Source: Limosilactobacillus antri DSM 16041 (GTDB lineage: Bacteria > Bacillota > Bacilli > Lactobacillales > Lactobacillaceae). From it: a stretch of 64,000 nucleotides of DNA. This document shows positions 8,885 to 17,878 of the stretch, in pieces. Each line of letters begins with the position of its first letter. Positions within the stretch are counted from its first letter, which is position 1. Location: assembly GCF_000160835.1 (NCBI RefSeq), contig NZ_GG700733.1, positions 189,946-253,945 on the forward strand. The letters run 5' to 3'. A program made the position numbers and the translations under genes. Under the pieces are notes generated by a model. The model was given only the letters and a program-made list of their open reading frames with translations, made no database searches and was not told the DNA's origin.

Positions 8885-9553
8885 ATGCGGATTAACGTTC
8901 TTCAACACACTCCAAACGAGGGCCCGGGCGCGATTCAAGCCTGGGCGGACGAGCGGGGGCACGACTTCTATGTCTACCATCCTTACCAGTTCGGCAACCT
9001 GCCGACCGCTGCCGAAACGGACTTATTGATTATCCTCGGCGGCCCGATGAGCCCGAACGACGACCTGCCCTGGATCAAGCAGGAACGGGGGCTGATTAAA
9101 GCGTTGCTGGCCCTGCACAAGCCAATCTTCGGCGCCTGCTACGGGGCCCAGCAGATTGTCAAGACCCTGGGTTACCAGATTGGCAAGGCGCCGCATAAGG
9201 AAGTCGGTTGGGCACCGGTTTACCGGCAGTCCACGGCGATTCCGGGGATCCCAGAGAAGCTTGACGCCCTCCACTGGCACGAAGAAATGTTTGAAGTACC
9301 GCACGAAGCCCAGTTGCTCTTTTCCAGTGATTTGGTAAGGAACCAGGGCTTCCTCCTCGGTGATAACGTGATTGGCCTGCAGTTCCACTTTGAGCCGCTG
9401 GCTGATAACGTGCGCGAGATGGCGGTCAACGATGACCAGTACCCGCTGGACCATAATGACCTCCACCAGACGCCGCAGGAGATTATTGACCACGGCGTCC
9501 CGGCGGAAAACAAGCGGGCGATGTTTAACCTGCTGGACTTTATTACGAAATAA
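8885..9553 (+). CDS. Class I glutamine amidotransferase-like protein
   Basis: A 222-residue stand-alone amidotransferase of the GMP-synthase-like type (GATase1). The nucleophile Cys is in GACYGAQ, the catalytic His and Glu in FHFEP, and GGPMSPND is the oxyanion strand region. The fold is complete but no synthetase domain or partner gene is adjacent, so the acceptor is unknown. Family members include gamma-glutamyl peptide hydrolases. A ribosome site GGAAAGGAT precedes the ATG. It is followed by a bidirectional hairpin shared with folT. Confidence 0.85.
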   Translation: MRINVLQHTPNEGPGAIQAWADERGHDFYVYHPYQFGNLPTAAETDLLIILGGPMSPNDDLPWIKQERGLIKALLALHKPIFGACYGAQQIVKTLGYQIGKAPHKEVGWAPVYRQSTAIPGIPEKLDALHWHEEMFEVPHEAQLLFSSDLVRNQGFLLGDNVIGLQFHFEPLADNVREMAVNDDQYPLDHNDLHQTPQEIIDHGVPAENKRAMFNLLDFITK

Positions 9554-9558
9554 AAAGT

Positions 9559-9597
9559 AACGCCCTCCAGCGAGGAAATGCTTGGAGGACGTTTTTA
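9559..9597. terminator. Bidirectional terminator (amidotransferase / folT)
   Basis: ACGCCCTCCAG pairs with CTTGGAGGACGT, followed by TTTTT; A-rich on the other side. Confidence 0.75.
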
Positions 9598-9601
9598 ATA
9601 T

Positions 9602-10156
9602 TTAACGGTTTAAATTCAAGTTTAAGCGGGACAACTGGCGGAGGATCAGCAGGACAATGATTGCTTCCAGCGGCCAGGAAATGATTTCCTTTGGTACCCG
9701 GATCGCGAGCAGGGCGGTAAAGGCCCGGCCGGTGCTAGACGAGCTGAGGCTCATCAAGTAGACCCACAGCGTCGTAAAAAAGACGTTGGTGACCAGGATC
9801 TGGATGAATTCATAGATAAACACCCGCTGCCAGCTCACTCGTTGGTTGTACAAGAAGAGCCCGGCAATCACGCCGGAAAGAAAGGCGGAGAAGGTAAAAC
9901 CGGGGAAGAACATACTTCCGGTATTCAAGATGGTGTTACTGATTAAGTCATTAACGACCATTGCCAGCCCGCCAATCCACGGGCCCAGGTAGTAACCGAT
10001 CAGGGCCGTTGCAATAAAGCCAAAGCTGAATTTCAAGACGGCCGGGTCACCAATTGACAGTTTCCCGAGGATAATTCGTAAGGCCACCAGGAGGGCAGCC
10101 AGGGTCAGATGCCGCGTAGTAAGGCGGGGACCCGAAAAGGATAAGATTGACATCAT
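9602..10156 (-). CDS. folT: Folate ECF transporter S component FolT
   Basis: Membrane substrate-binding (S) subunit that works with the shared EcfA-A'-T energy module to import folate. The 184 residues form about six membrane segments. The N-terminal TTRHLTLAALLVALRIIL carries the small-residue pattern used to dock EcfT. GFGFI-like FSFGFIATALIGYYLGP and PGFTFSAFLSG are FolT-type signatures. Choosing the ATG at 10156 places AGGGAG 7 bases upstream; the longer open frame would run through the leader. The leader has a hairpin that includes this ribosome site. Confidence 0.85.
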   Translation of the reverse strand: MMSILSFSGPRLTTRHLTLAALLVALRIILGKLSIGDPAVLKFSFGFIATALIGYYLGPWIGGLAMVVNDLISNTILNTGSMFFPGFTFSAFLSGVIAGLFLYNQRVSWQRVFIYEFIQILVTNVFFTTLWVYLMSLSSSSTGRAFTALLAIRVPKEIISWPLEAIIVLLILRQLSRLNLNLNR

Positions 10157-10305
10157 CAACACACTCCCTAAAAAATTTGATTTTGTTAGGGAACCATCGA
10201 CGGTTGTCCGTGGTGAATGCGGAAAACCAAAGCAGCCCTGCGGCCTCCTTCCAGCGTTCACATTCCGTTCCGCTGGACAATAACTCTGGAGTTCCTACCC
10301 CAACA
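10157..10305 (-). promoter_or_regulatory. Structured leader of folT (candidate riboswitch, class unassigned)
   Basis: About 150 nt lie between promoter and start. A hairpin CCAGCG...CGCTGG occurs at about 10245-10270. A final helix, CCCTAA / TTAGGG (about 10161-10193), pairs with the folT ribosome site AGGGAG. FolT genes in this group are often under tetrahydrofolate riboswitches, but I could not match that consensus here. Confidence 0.5.
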
Positions 10306-10311
10306 ATCGGT

Positions 10312-10340
10312 AGTATACGATTAATCCGGATGATAAGCAA
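10312..10340 (-). promoter_or_regulatory. Promoter of folT
   Basis: -35 TTGCTT (10335-10340), 17-base spacer, -10 TATACT (10312-10317). Confidence 0.75.
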
Positions 10341-10517
10341 TAGTTCTGCTTTGATTTAACGTTAAACCTGAACGATTTTCTTGGAATAGTGGGCGGATGT
10401 TCCATTGTGAATCAATGGACTTAGTTTAAAGAAAGTGATAAGAAGTGCCGAAATAGGTCCCAAAGCTCGCCTGCGTTATACAATGGAAAAATTGAAGCAA
10501 ATTGAGGAGGAAACGTG

Positions 10518-11291
10518 ATGCGGAAAAAACAAACGCGGCTGCTTATTGTTGCGACAGCCGTGGTGCTCGGCTTATTAATGATTGCGACCCAGTTTAACCA
10601 GTCGGTCCATTACGTTAATCCCGGGACACTCAACCACCACTTTTTCTGGCGGGGTGGCTGGTACTACGACGGGACCGATTGGGCCTACGTGCGCGGCGGC
10701 CGCAAAGTAACGGGCCGGCAAAGGATTAACGGCGTGCAGTATCGTTTTCGCGCTGATGGGCGGCAGGTGCTTCCCTATCAGGTTAATCGCCAGTATGAGC
10801 TGGCCGCTAGCCAGGGCAGCAATCAGCGGGCCACGCCGAAGTACATTATTCTCCATGATGTCGGCAGCAGGGCGACCGGCCAGCAGGCAGCAAGCTATAT
10901 GCAGCGGAGCGCCAATAGTAATCAGGCCTACACGAACTTTATTGTCGGTAATGGCGGCACGGTCTACCTGATGAAACAGCCGGGGACCGTTTCGTGGGGT
11001 GCCGGAACGACAGCAAACCAGAACGCTCCGGTGCAGATTGAACTGGGCCAAACCAGCAGTGCCGCCACCTTTCGCCAGGATTACCAGGCCTACGTTGCCC
11101 TGGCCCGTGACATGGCTGGCAAGTACAAGATTCCGTTGACCCTCGACCAGGGCGGCGCCGGTAAAAAGGGAATCAAGAGCCACCGCTGGGTCAGCCAGCA
11201 CATCTGGGGCGACCACCAGGACCCTTACGAATACCTGGCCCGGTTTGGGGTCACTAAACAGGAACTGGCAACGGATTTGGCGGGGCGATAG
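10518..11291 (+). CDS. Membrane-anchored N-acetylmuramoyl-L-alanine amidase (Amidase_2)
   Basis: Zinc amidase cleaving the bond between MurNAc and the stem-peptide L-Ala. An N-terminal membrane segment or uncleaved signal (about residues 6-24) is followed by a short linker region rich in Tyr/Gly/Arg (about 40-80). The amidase domain has IILHDVGS with a metal-ligand His, and SHRWVSQHIWGDHQDPYEYL with the other ligand and catalytic residues. No separate cell-wall binding repeats are seen. ATG at 10518 sits 7 bases after GAGGAGG. Single gene, closed by a strong terminator; likely a housekeeping or cell-separation hydrolase. Confidence 0.87.
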   Translation: MRKKQTRLLIVATAVVLGLLMIATQFNQSVHYVNPGTLNHHFFWRGGWYYDGTDWAYVRGGRKVTGRQRINGVQYRFRADGRQVLPYQVNRQYELAASQGSNQRATPKYIILHDVGSRATGQQAASYMQRSANSNQAYTNFIVGNGGTVYLMKQPGTVSWGAGTTANQNAPVQIELGQTSSAATFRQDYQAYVALARDMAGKYKIPLTLDQGGAGKKGIKSHRWVSQHIWGDHQDPYEYLARFGVTKQELATDLAGR

Positions 11292-11303
11292 GATAATTAT
11301 GCA

Positions 11304-11352
11304 GGGAGAGGAGGCAGAAGTCGTAACCGACTTCTGCCCCCTCTCTCTTTTC
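11304..11352 (+). terminator. Terminator after amidase
   Basis: GGGAGAGGAGGCAGAAGTCG pairs with CGACTTCTGCCCCCTCTCTC, loop TAAC, then TTTTCCC. Confidence 0.9.
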
Positions 11353-11673
11353 CCACTCTTAATATTCCCAAAATATATCACAAAAAAAGTATTAATTGTC
11401 AAAGTTAATTGGTTGATTGTGAATAATACTACTAAGTTGGGGTTGGGGAATTCCAAACGTATTTGGCGCGTGGAATATCATGGAATATCCGCTACTATGT
11501 GAATTGACACACAATCCGGGGGGGGTGCGATAGGATCGTAATAAGGCACACTTCTTGCCATTTCGTTAATCAGACTGGGTTAGCGGAATTGAGGTCAGCA
11601 AAAAGCCCTCTTAAGTGAGTAACCTAAGTGACACTTATCACAATTGTGTTGGTTGTTATTTATTAAGGAGGTT
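11353..11673. other. Intergenic region upstream of preT
   Basis: About 320 bp with no convincing gene. It holds repeated GGAATATC-type half sites (GTGGAATATCATGGAATATCC near 11470-11490) and TTGACA at 11513-11518 as a possible -35, though no well-spaced -10 follows. AAGGAGG lies at 11665-11671. An activator- or regulator-bound promoter is plausible but unproven. Confidence 0.4.
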
Positions 11674-12924
11674 ATGAAATTGGCTTCTTCTAGTTATACC
11701 AAAGAGGATCAAGGCTACACGATGTCCACCGTGATGCAGGAAGCGGCTCGCTGCCTGCTGTGTGAAGACGCGCCGTGTTCGCAGGCGTGCCCGGCGCACA
11801 CTAATCCGGCCAAGTTTATCCGGAGTGTGCGTTTCCGCAACGTCAAAGGCGCCGCGGAGACGATCCGGGAAAACAATGCCCTCGGCGCAATCTGTGCCCG
11901 GGTCTGCCCGACCGAGCGGTATTGTGAATCGGCTTGCACCCGGGCCAAAATCGACGGACCAATCGATATTGCCGGCATCCAGCGGTACGTCACTGATATG
12001 GAACGCAAAGAAAATATGCAGATCCTCCATGCCGGCAAGCCCAACGGCCTGAGCGTTGCCATCATCGGGAGTGGGCCAGCCGGCTTGCAGGCGGCAACAA
12101 CCCTTTTGCAGAAGGGCTACGCCGTTGATATTTACGAAAAGGCGCCGAAAGCCGGGGGCTATTTAACTTACGGCATTCCAGAATACCGGCTGCCAGAGAC
12201 GATTGTTGACTATGAGGTTCAGCGGATTGTTAATCTTGGAGCGAAAATCCACTACAATCAGGCAATCGGTAAGGACCTGTCGATTGATGAGTTAAAGCAG
12301 GGTCACGACGCGGTCATCGTTGCGGTTGGCCTCGCCAAGGTCAAGATGCTGCCAATGTTTGAGCATAACATTTGTAAGGAATCGGCAATTTCCTTCTTAG
12401 CCCGGGCGAAGGAAAGCCGGGGCGAGCTTAGTGATTTGCCCGAGAACGTCCTCGTGATCGGCGGTGGGGATGTTGCCATGGACGTCGTGACGACCCTCAA
12501 ACGCCTGGGCGTCAACCATGTCACCGACGTGGTTTACGAAGAGTTTAAGGAATTTAAGGCTTCCAAGAAGGAACTAGCGGGTGCGCAAGCCCAAGGGGTC
12601 ACGATTGTTGATGGCTACGTGCCTACTAGTGTCCGGCAGAATAAGGTAACCTTTAAGGCCCGCAACATTGACAGTGAAATGACAATTAAGGCCGATAAAA
12701 TTATTTTGGCGGTTGGCCAACAGGCAGATACTGCTGATTTGAAGATTGACCTCCAGCACAACGAGGTCCCGTTTAGGGCCGCCAAGTACCGGACCCCGGA
12801 TCCCAAAGTGTTTGCCACCGGCGATATTGTGGCGGGTGACCAGACCGTTGTTTACACCGTGCAAAAGGGCAAGGAAGTAGCGGAAGAAATCGACCGGGTG
12901 TTAGGAGGCAGCAGCAATGATTAA
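11674..12924 (+). CDS. preT: NAD(P)-dependent dihydropyrimidine dehydrogenase subunit PreT (GltD-like)
   Basis: Flavin-containing electron-input subunit of PreTA, which interconverts uracil/thymine and their dihydro forms. About 416 residues. N-terminal iron-sulfur Cys clusters are at 27/30/35/39 and 74/78/84/88. An FAD-binding GSGPAG is at 132-137, and a second Rossmann motif [10 protein letters not shown] binds NAD(P)H. The ATG at 11674 is only 2 bases from AAGGAGG, whereas an in-frame TTG at 11680 is 8 bases away, so initiation may be at the TTG. It overlaps preA by 8 bases. Because preA carries a stop codon, PreT may lack its partner. Confidence 0.87.
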   Translation: MKLASSSYTKEDQGYTMSTVMQEAARCLLCEDAPCSQACPAHTNPAKFIRSVRFRNVKGAAETIRENNALGAICARVCPTERYCESACTRAKIDGPIDIAGIQRYVTDMERKENMQILHAGKPNGLSVAIIGSGPAGLQAATTLLQKGYAVDIYEKAPKAGGYLTYGIPEYRLPETIVDYEVQRIVNLGAKIHYNQAIGKDLSIDELKQGHDAVIVAVGLAKVKMLPMFEHNICKESAISFLARAKESRGELSDLPENVLVIGGGDVAMDVVTTLKRLGVNHVTDVVYEEFKEFKASKKELAGAQAQGVTIVDGYVPTSVRQNKVTFKARNIDSEMTIKADKIILAVGQQADTADLKIDLQHNEVPFRAAKYRTPDPKVFATGDIVAGDQTVVYTVQKGKEVAEEIDRVLGGSSND

Positions 12925-14203
12925 TAAAGATTTATCAATTGACTTTGTCGGTGTTCACTTTGAAAACCCATTCTGTTTGTCCGCCTCCCCAGTTGGTAAT
13001 TGCTACGAGATGTGCGCCCGGGCCTATCGTGCCGGCTGGGGCGGAATCACCTTTAAGATGATTTCACCCGATAGTGAAAAGATTGATGAGGTGTCGCCGC
13101 GGTTTAACGAGCTGGCCAAGGAAGACACGCCCTTCGTGGTCTTTAACAACATGGAGCAGTTATCGGAGCGGACGGTTGCGCAGAACTGTGCGGATATGAA
13201 ACGCCTGAAAGCGGAGTTCCCTACCAAGGTTTTGATTGCCTCAATCATGGCGGCCTCCGAGGATGACTTGACCGAACTAGCCCGGTAAGTAACGGCAGCC
13301 GGAGCGGACATTATTGAGTTGAGTATGTCCTGCCCGCAGACGTCGAATGCTAAGATGGGGGCCGAAGTGGACGAGGATCCAGACCTCTGCCGGCAACTGA
13401 CCGAAGCGGTCAAGCGGGGTTCGGACCTCCCGGTAATTGCCAAAATTTCTCCGAACTTGTCCTCCATGGTTCCGGCGGTTAAGGGTTGTTTGGCCGGCGG
13501 GGCTGACGGCTTTTCACTGATCGACACCGTTCGGTCAGTAACCGACGTGGACCTGGAAAAGAACGTGGCCCTGCCGAACATCAACGGCAAGTCCGCAGTC
13601 AGCGGGCTCTCCGGGAAGGCGGTTAAGCCGATCGCCCTCCACTTCCTGCAGGAATTACGGTCCGCCGCTGGACTTGAAAAGCTGCAGATCGCTGGGATTG
13701 GTGGAATTGAGACCTGGGAAGACGCTGCTGAGTACCTGCTGATGGGTGCCACGACCGTTCAGGTAACCACCGCCATCATGCAGTACGGCTACCGGATCGT
13801 TGATGACCTCAAAAACGGAATGATGCACTTCATGGAAGAAAAGGGCGTCGACCACCTGAGCGACCTGGTTGGCTTGGCGAATAAGAACGTGGTACCGACG
13901 AGCCAGCTTGACCGGGACTACAAGGTTTACCCAAAGATTGACTGGGACAAGTGCATTGGCTGCGGCCGCTGCTTTATCTCCTGCCAGGATGGGGCCCACC
14001 AGGCGATGGGCTGGGATGATGAAAAGCGGCTGCCAACCTTTGATAAGAGCAAGTGTGTCGGCTGTCAACTGTGTGCCCTGGTGTGCCCAGTCCACGCGAT
14101 TAAGCTCGGCTTGGTTGAGATGAAGCCGGGCCGGAAGGGCGATCCGGATAAGATTGACGTTGGCTCACAACGACTCCCCCGTTATCACTCGGTGCAAAAC
14201 TAG
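12917..14203 (+). pseudogene. preA: Dihydropyrimidine dehydrogenase subunit PreA, interrupted by in-frame TAA
   Basis: FMN/iron-sulfur catalytic subunit of dihydropyrimidine dehydrogenase. Reading from ATG 12917 (ribosome site GGAGG), the frame is perfect PreA but meets TAA at 13286-13288 after Arg123. The same frame then continues (VTAAGADIIELSMSCPQ) without shift to 14203. Total span is 428 codons, close to the family's 410-430. The downstream part keeps the FMN barrel and two ferredoxin-type motifs, CIGCGRCFISC and CVGCQLCALVC. The single change looks like a recent nonsense mutation (for example CAA to TAA) or a sequencing error. Readthrough or re-initiation is possible but not indicated. 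Confidence 0.85.
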
Positions 14204-14226
14204 GGGATTGACTAGGGGGTAATCGG

Positions 14227-15093
14227 ATGAGCTTAACTGGTTTAATTATTGCGTTAATTCCTGCACTAGGGTTTGGTTTTGAAATCATCAGTATGCAGCT
14301 GATTGGTGGGAGCTTCACCAACAAGTGCATGGGGATGGGCTTGACCACCCTCTTTGCGGGCCTGGTGGTTTACTTTGTCCGGATGCCGGTATTGTCACCC
14401 CGCCAGATTATTGGGGCGACCATTTGCGGGGCGGGAGAAGCCCTCGGGCTGATTTTCCAGGTTAAGAGTTTGGACCTGGTTGGCGCAACCATGACGATGC
14501 CGATTTCAATCGGTGAGCAGTTAATCGGGAATAACCTGATCGGGGCAATCTTCTTCGGCGAATGGGCCACCACTGGCAAATGGCTTTACGGAATCAGCGC
14601 GATTGTCGTAATTATCGTTGGAATCTGCCTGACTTCTTACCACGAACAGAAGAGCAGGGGGGCCGACGTTAAGAAGGGGAACCTCCTCCTGCTGATTTCT
14701 TCGCTGGGCTTTATTGCTTACGGCTCAGCACCGAACGCCTTTCACCTGACCGGCTGGGATGTTTTGCCACCGGAAGCGGTCGCTATTTTCATCACCTACG
14801 TTATCGTGGGTTCGATGCAAAAAGACGACCACAATCAGATGTGGGATCAGTACACCTGGAAGAATATGCTTACCGGTGCCTGCGATGTGATTGCCAACTT
14901 TACGCTGATTTTCTCGATTGCAATCAACGGGGAATCAGTCGGTTACACGTTCTCACAGATGAGTGTAATTATCTCCACGCTGGGTGGCTTCTTCATCCTG
15001 CACGAAGCACGGACCAGGAAGGAGACTAAGCTGACGATTCTCGGCTTGGTCCTGGTTGTAATCGGGGCCATCTTGATTGGGAAGACGCTCTAA
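14227..15093 (+). CDS. GRP-family (GlcU/RbsU-like) DMT-superfamily transporter
   Basis: A 288-residue protein with about ten membrane segments and the short DMT repeat layout of the glucose/ribose porter family. It is usually annotated as a sugar uptake protein. It starts 23 bases after preA with AGGGGG before the ATG, so it is probably co-transcribed with preTA, and ends at a terminator. The context suggests the substrate may be a pyrimidine, a nucleoside or ribose rather than glucose. That is inference from position only. Confidence 0.75.
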   Translation: MSLTGLIIALIPALGFGFEIISMQLIGGSFTNKCMGMGLTTLFAGLVVYFVRMPVLSPRQIIGATICGAGEALGLIFQVKSLDLVGATMTMPISIGEQLIGNNLIGAIFFGEWATTGKWLYGISAIVVIIVGICLTSYHEQKSRGADVKKGNLLLLISSLGFIAYGSAPNAFHLTGWDVLPPEAVAIFITYVIVGSMQKDDHNQMWDQYTWKNMLTGACDVIANFTLIFSIAINGESVGYTFSQMSVIISTLGGFFILHEARTRKETKLTILGLVLVVIGAILIGKTL

Positions 15094-15128
15094 GTAATGA
15101 TTGGATGCTAATTGGAATTTAAAATACG

Positions 15129-15177
15129 AATCCCCCGTGGATTGACGCTACAATGGCGCCTGCCACGGGGGATTTTT
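15129..15177 (+). terminator. Terminator after the GRP transporter (also faces pepN)
   Basis: AATCCCCCGTGG pairs with CCACGGGGGATT, then TTTT. Confidence 0.85.
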
Positions 15178-15186
15178 AATCGTTTA

Positions 15187-17721
15187 TTAAATTACCTTAG
15201 CAACCGCGGCATTAACCGCTGCTTGTTCTTTTTCGACCAGGGTGACCTTGCTCTCGATAATCCGGATGTCCATCTTGATTTCCCGGGTCAGGCCTGGTGT
15301 GTCAATCTTTGGTTCAAAGAATTCCTTAAATTCGGCGAGGCGGGCCGGGGTGTGGAAGACTCCGGCGGAAACGGTGATGAAGCTGGCAAATTCCATGTCA
15401 CCGCCGACCGTGTCTTCAAGCCACTGCCAGTCTTCCCGGAGCCAGGACCAGGCAGCTTCCTGGCCGGCGTTGTTCGCCAGGACACCCCGGTACCAGGCAC
15501 GGAGGTCCTGCGGTTTGATGACGCTGGCGTCCTTGTAGTGACCGATGATCGTCTTAATCAGTTCTGGATCGGTTGTGGTCGGAATGGCCATCCGCAGGTC
15601 AGCCTTATAACTCGGGTCGGTCGTTTGCTGGTAAGCGGTCAGCAGCTGGTCGAAGAGTTCATGGCTGCCGAAATTCTGGACCTCATTTTTCAGAATCAGG
15701 CCCCGCACATCCGCGGACAGGCTGGCGAGTTGTTCCCGGTTGTCAACAAACAGCTGGTGGGCCGCCTTAATAGCTTCCTCGTTGTGGGAGTAGAGGGCCG
15801 CGTTGAGGACGTATGGCCGGGTGAGCTGGTCATCGTTGCTTTCGCCGGTCTTAGGCAGCCAGCCGAGCCGGGCTACCTGTCCCTGGCTGAGCTGGTTGAA
15901 GAAGCGTTTGAGCTGCTTTTCCTCTGCTGAACCCGGTGTCACGAACATCTTCAGGCTGTTGGCGATGTGGTAGAGTTCGGCGTTAACAATCGCGGAGTGG
16001 CTGTCGGCAAAGCGGGTCAGGAGCGGAATTAGGTCGGCGTAGGATACCTGTTGTCCCGCGGCCAGCAAACGGAGGTCTTGGAGCAATTGCCGCTGGCTGA
16101 TGGCATCCAGTTGGTCGGCGTGGTCCAAGATGTCCTGGAGGAGCTGGTCGTCGTACTTGACGATGAAGTGGGAATTGTTGCCAACGTTGAGGCGGAATGG
16201 CTTTCCCGCGGCTTGGCGGAGTTCTTGGTAGTCGCCCAGGACAACTTCCTGATCGGCCATGATCTGCGGAGCGGCCGGGTAGTTGCTGTTGAGCGGAATT
16301 TGCCAGGTGCGCCCGGCGTCCTGGCCGTCCCCGATAAAGAATTGCCGCTGGCTGAGCACCAGCTGCCCCTGGTCATTCACCTTCGCTGTGACGACAGGGT
16401 AGCCGGGCTGTTCAAGCCAGGAGTGCATAATCTGGCCGATGTTGAGGCCGGAAGCGTCGCCGAGGGCCTGCCAGAGGTCATTTCCGGCGGCATTGTTGTA
16501 CTGATGGGCAGCGAAGTAGTTCTTCAAACCTTCCCGGAGTGCTTGATCGCCAAGCAGCGCCCGCACCATCACCAGCATCCGCGATCCTTTAGCGTACACG
16601 ATTGCCGGGTCGAAAATGGAGTCGATTTCGGCCGGGTTGTTAACCTCGACGTGGACCGGCTGGACCCCGTCCGTGGCGTCCCGTTGCAGCGCCATTGGAG
16701 CCTCGGAAGTCTGGAATAGTTTCCAGATTTTCCATTCGGGGTGGATGGCGTCGACGGCGACGTATTCCATCATGTTGGCAAAGCTTTCGTTGAGCCAGAG
16801 GTCATCCCACCACTTCATCGTGACCAGGTCGCCGAACCACTGGTGAGCCAGCTCGTGGGTGATGACGGTGGCAACCAGCTGTTTCATGTCGAGCGAGGTG
16901 TTGTCGGGATCCAACAGGAGGTAGGCTTCCCGGTAGGTGACCAGCCCCCAGTTCTCCATCGCCCCAGCGGAGAAGTCGGGCAGGGCCAGTTGCCAGGAGT
17001 GCGGCAGCGGGTACGGAGTTTGGTAGAAATCCTCGTAGAATTCGATTGCCCGCTTGGCAATCTCTAAGGCAAAGTCGAGTTCCTTTGGCTGGTGGGCCTT
17101 GGTTGCGAAGACGCCGACCCGAACGCCGGATTTGGTCTCGGTCAGCTTGCTCTGGAGTTCCCCAAAGGCAAAGGCGACCAGGTAGGTTGACATCCGAACG
17201 GTTTCGTCGAAGTAGTGGACGCCGTCTTTTTCGTGATTCTCCGGCATGTTGGCAATGATCGTTTCGCCAGGGTGTTCATCGAATTTGATTGCCAGGCTAA
17301 AGGTGGCCTTGGCGGCGGGCTCGTCGACGGACGGGAAGGCCTGGCGAGCGGCAGTAGTTTCAAATTGGGTGCCGATGACCTGCTTCTGTTCGCCGTCAAC
17401 TTCGTAGTAGGATGGGTAGATCCCCATCATGGTGTCGGTTAGCGGGGCGGTGTAGTTGACACTCAGCTGGACGTCCCCGGCGGACGGGAGGGTGATTTCA
17501 ACGGCCTCTTCATCATCCTTGACGGTGAAGGGGACCGGCTGCTTAGCTACCGTTACCGCGGTGATGTGGAGGTACTTTTGATTTAATTTAATTACGGGTT
17601 GGCTGGCGTGACCGTTAATCGTCGTCGTTCCCGCAATGGTCTTTTTCGCCCGGTTGATGTCGAGGTAGACATCATAATGGTCGGGCTGGAAAAGGTCATA
17701 GAGTCGTGTGTTTTCTGCCAT
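15187..17721 (-). CDS. pepN: Aminopeptidase N (lysyl aminopeptidase, M1 family)
   Basis: Cytosolic zinc aminopeptidase releasing N-terminal residues from peptides taken up by lactic acid bacteria. The 844 residues are the usual length for lactobacillal PepN. The exopeptidase signature GAMENWGLVTYRE is followed by the zinc site THELAHQWFGDLVT and the distal Glu ligand in WLNESFAN. No signal peptide is seen. ATG 17721 (MAENTRLYD) is preferred; an in-frame GTG 9 bases upstream is possible. Single gene with its own short upstream region. Confidence 0.95.
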   Translation of the reverse strand: MAENTRLYDLFQPDHYDVYLDINRAKKTIAGTTTINGHASQPVIKLNQKYLHITAVTVAKQPVPFTVKDDEEAVEITLPSAGDVQLSVNYTAPLTDTMMGIYPSYYEVDGEQKQVIGTQFETTAARQAFPSVDEPAAKATFSLAIKFDEHPGETIIANMPENHEKDGVHYFDETVRMSTYLVAFAFGELQSKLTETKSGVRVGVFATKAHQPKELDFALEIAKRAIEFYEDFYQTPYPLPHSWQLALPDFSAGAMENWGLVTYREAYLLLDPDNTSLDMKQLVATVITHELAHQWFGDLVTMKWWDDLWLNESFANMMEYVAVDAIHPEWKIWKLFQTSEAPMALQRDATDGVQPVHVEVNNPAEIDSIFDPAIVYAKGSRMLVMVRALLGDQALREGLKNYFAAHQYNNAAGNDLWQALGDASGLNIGQIMHSWLEQPGYPVVTAKVNDQGQLVLSQRQFFIGDGQDAGRTWQIPLNSNYPAAPQIMADQEVVLGDYQELRQAAGKPFRLNVGNNSHFIVKYDDQLLQDILDHADQLDAISQRQLLQDLRLLAAGQQVSYADLIPLLTRFADSHSAIVNAELYHIANSLKMFVTPGSAEEKQLKRFFNQLSQGQVARLGWLPKTGESNDDQLTRPYVLNAALYSHNEEAIKAAHQLFVDNREQLASLSADVRGLILKNEVQNFGSHELFDQLLTAYQQTTDPSYKADLRMAIPTTTDPELIKTIIGHYKDASVIKPQDLRAWYRGVLANNAGQEAAWSWLREDWQWLEDTVGGDMEFASFITVSAGVFHTPARLAEFKEFFEPKIDTPGLTREIKMDIRIIESKVTLVEKEQAAVNAAVAKVI

Positions 17722-17878
17722 AATCTTCACTTCTTTTATTAGGATAGGTCAATTATACCGCGTTGGGGAAGTTCGCAGTATTAAAAAGGCTAGGCTCCAA
17801 CCCTCACCAATTATTTTCGTTCAACTAAGTCAGTTATCCGTATTTATTAGTTAGGGCAATTAATATGAGGTGGAGAAG

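Noticed and set aside
10575-11456. 293-codon minus-strand frame over the amidase gene
   Set aside because: Antisense to a gene with a recognised zinc amidase domain; includes the terminator hairpin; no ribosome site.
15112-15930. Long plus-strand open frame opposite pepN
   Set aside because: Lies antisense to a clear full-length PepN, has no good ribosome site and no recognisable domain. Likewise the other long antisense frames over pepN, asnA, thrS and L-HicDH, which arise from GC-rich codon bias.
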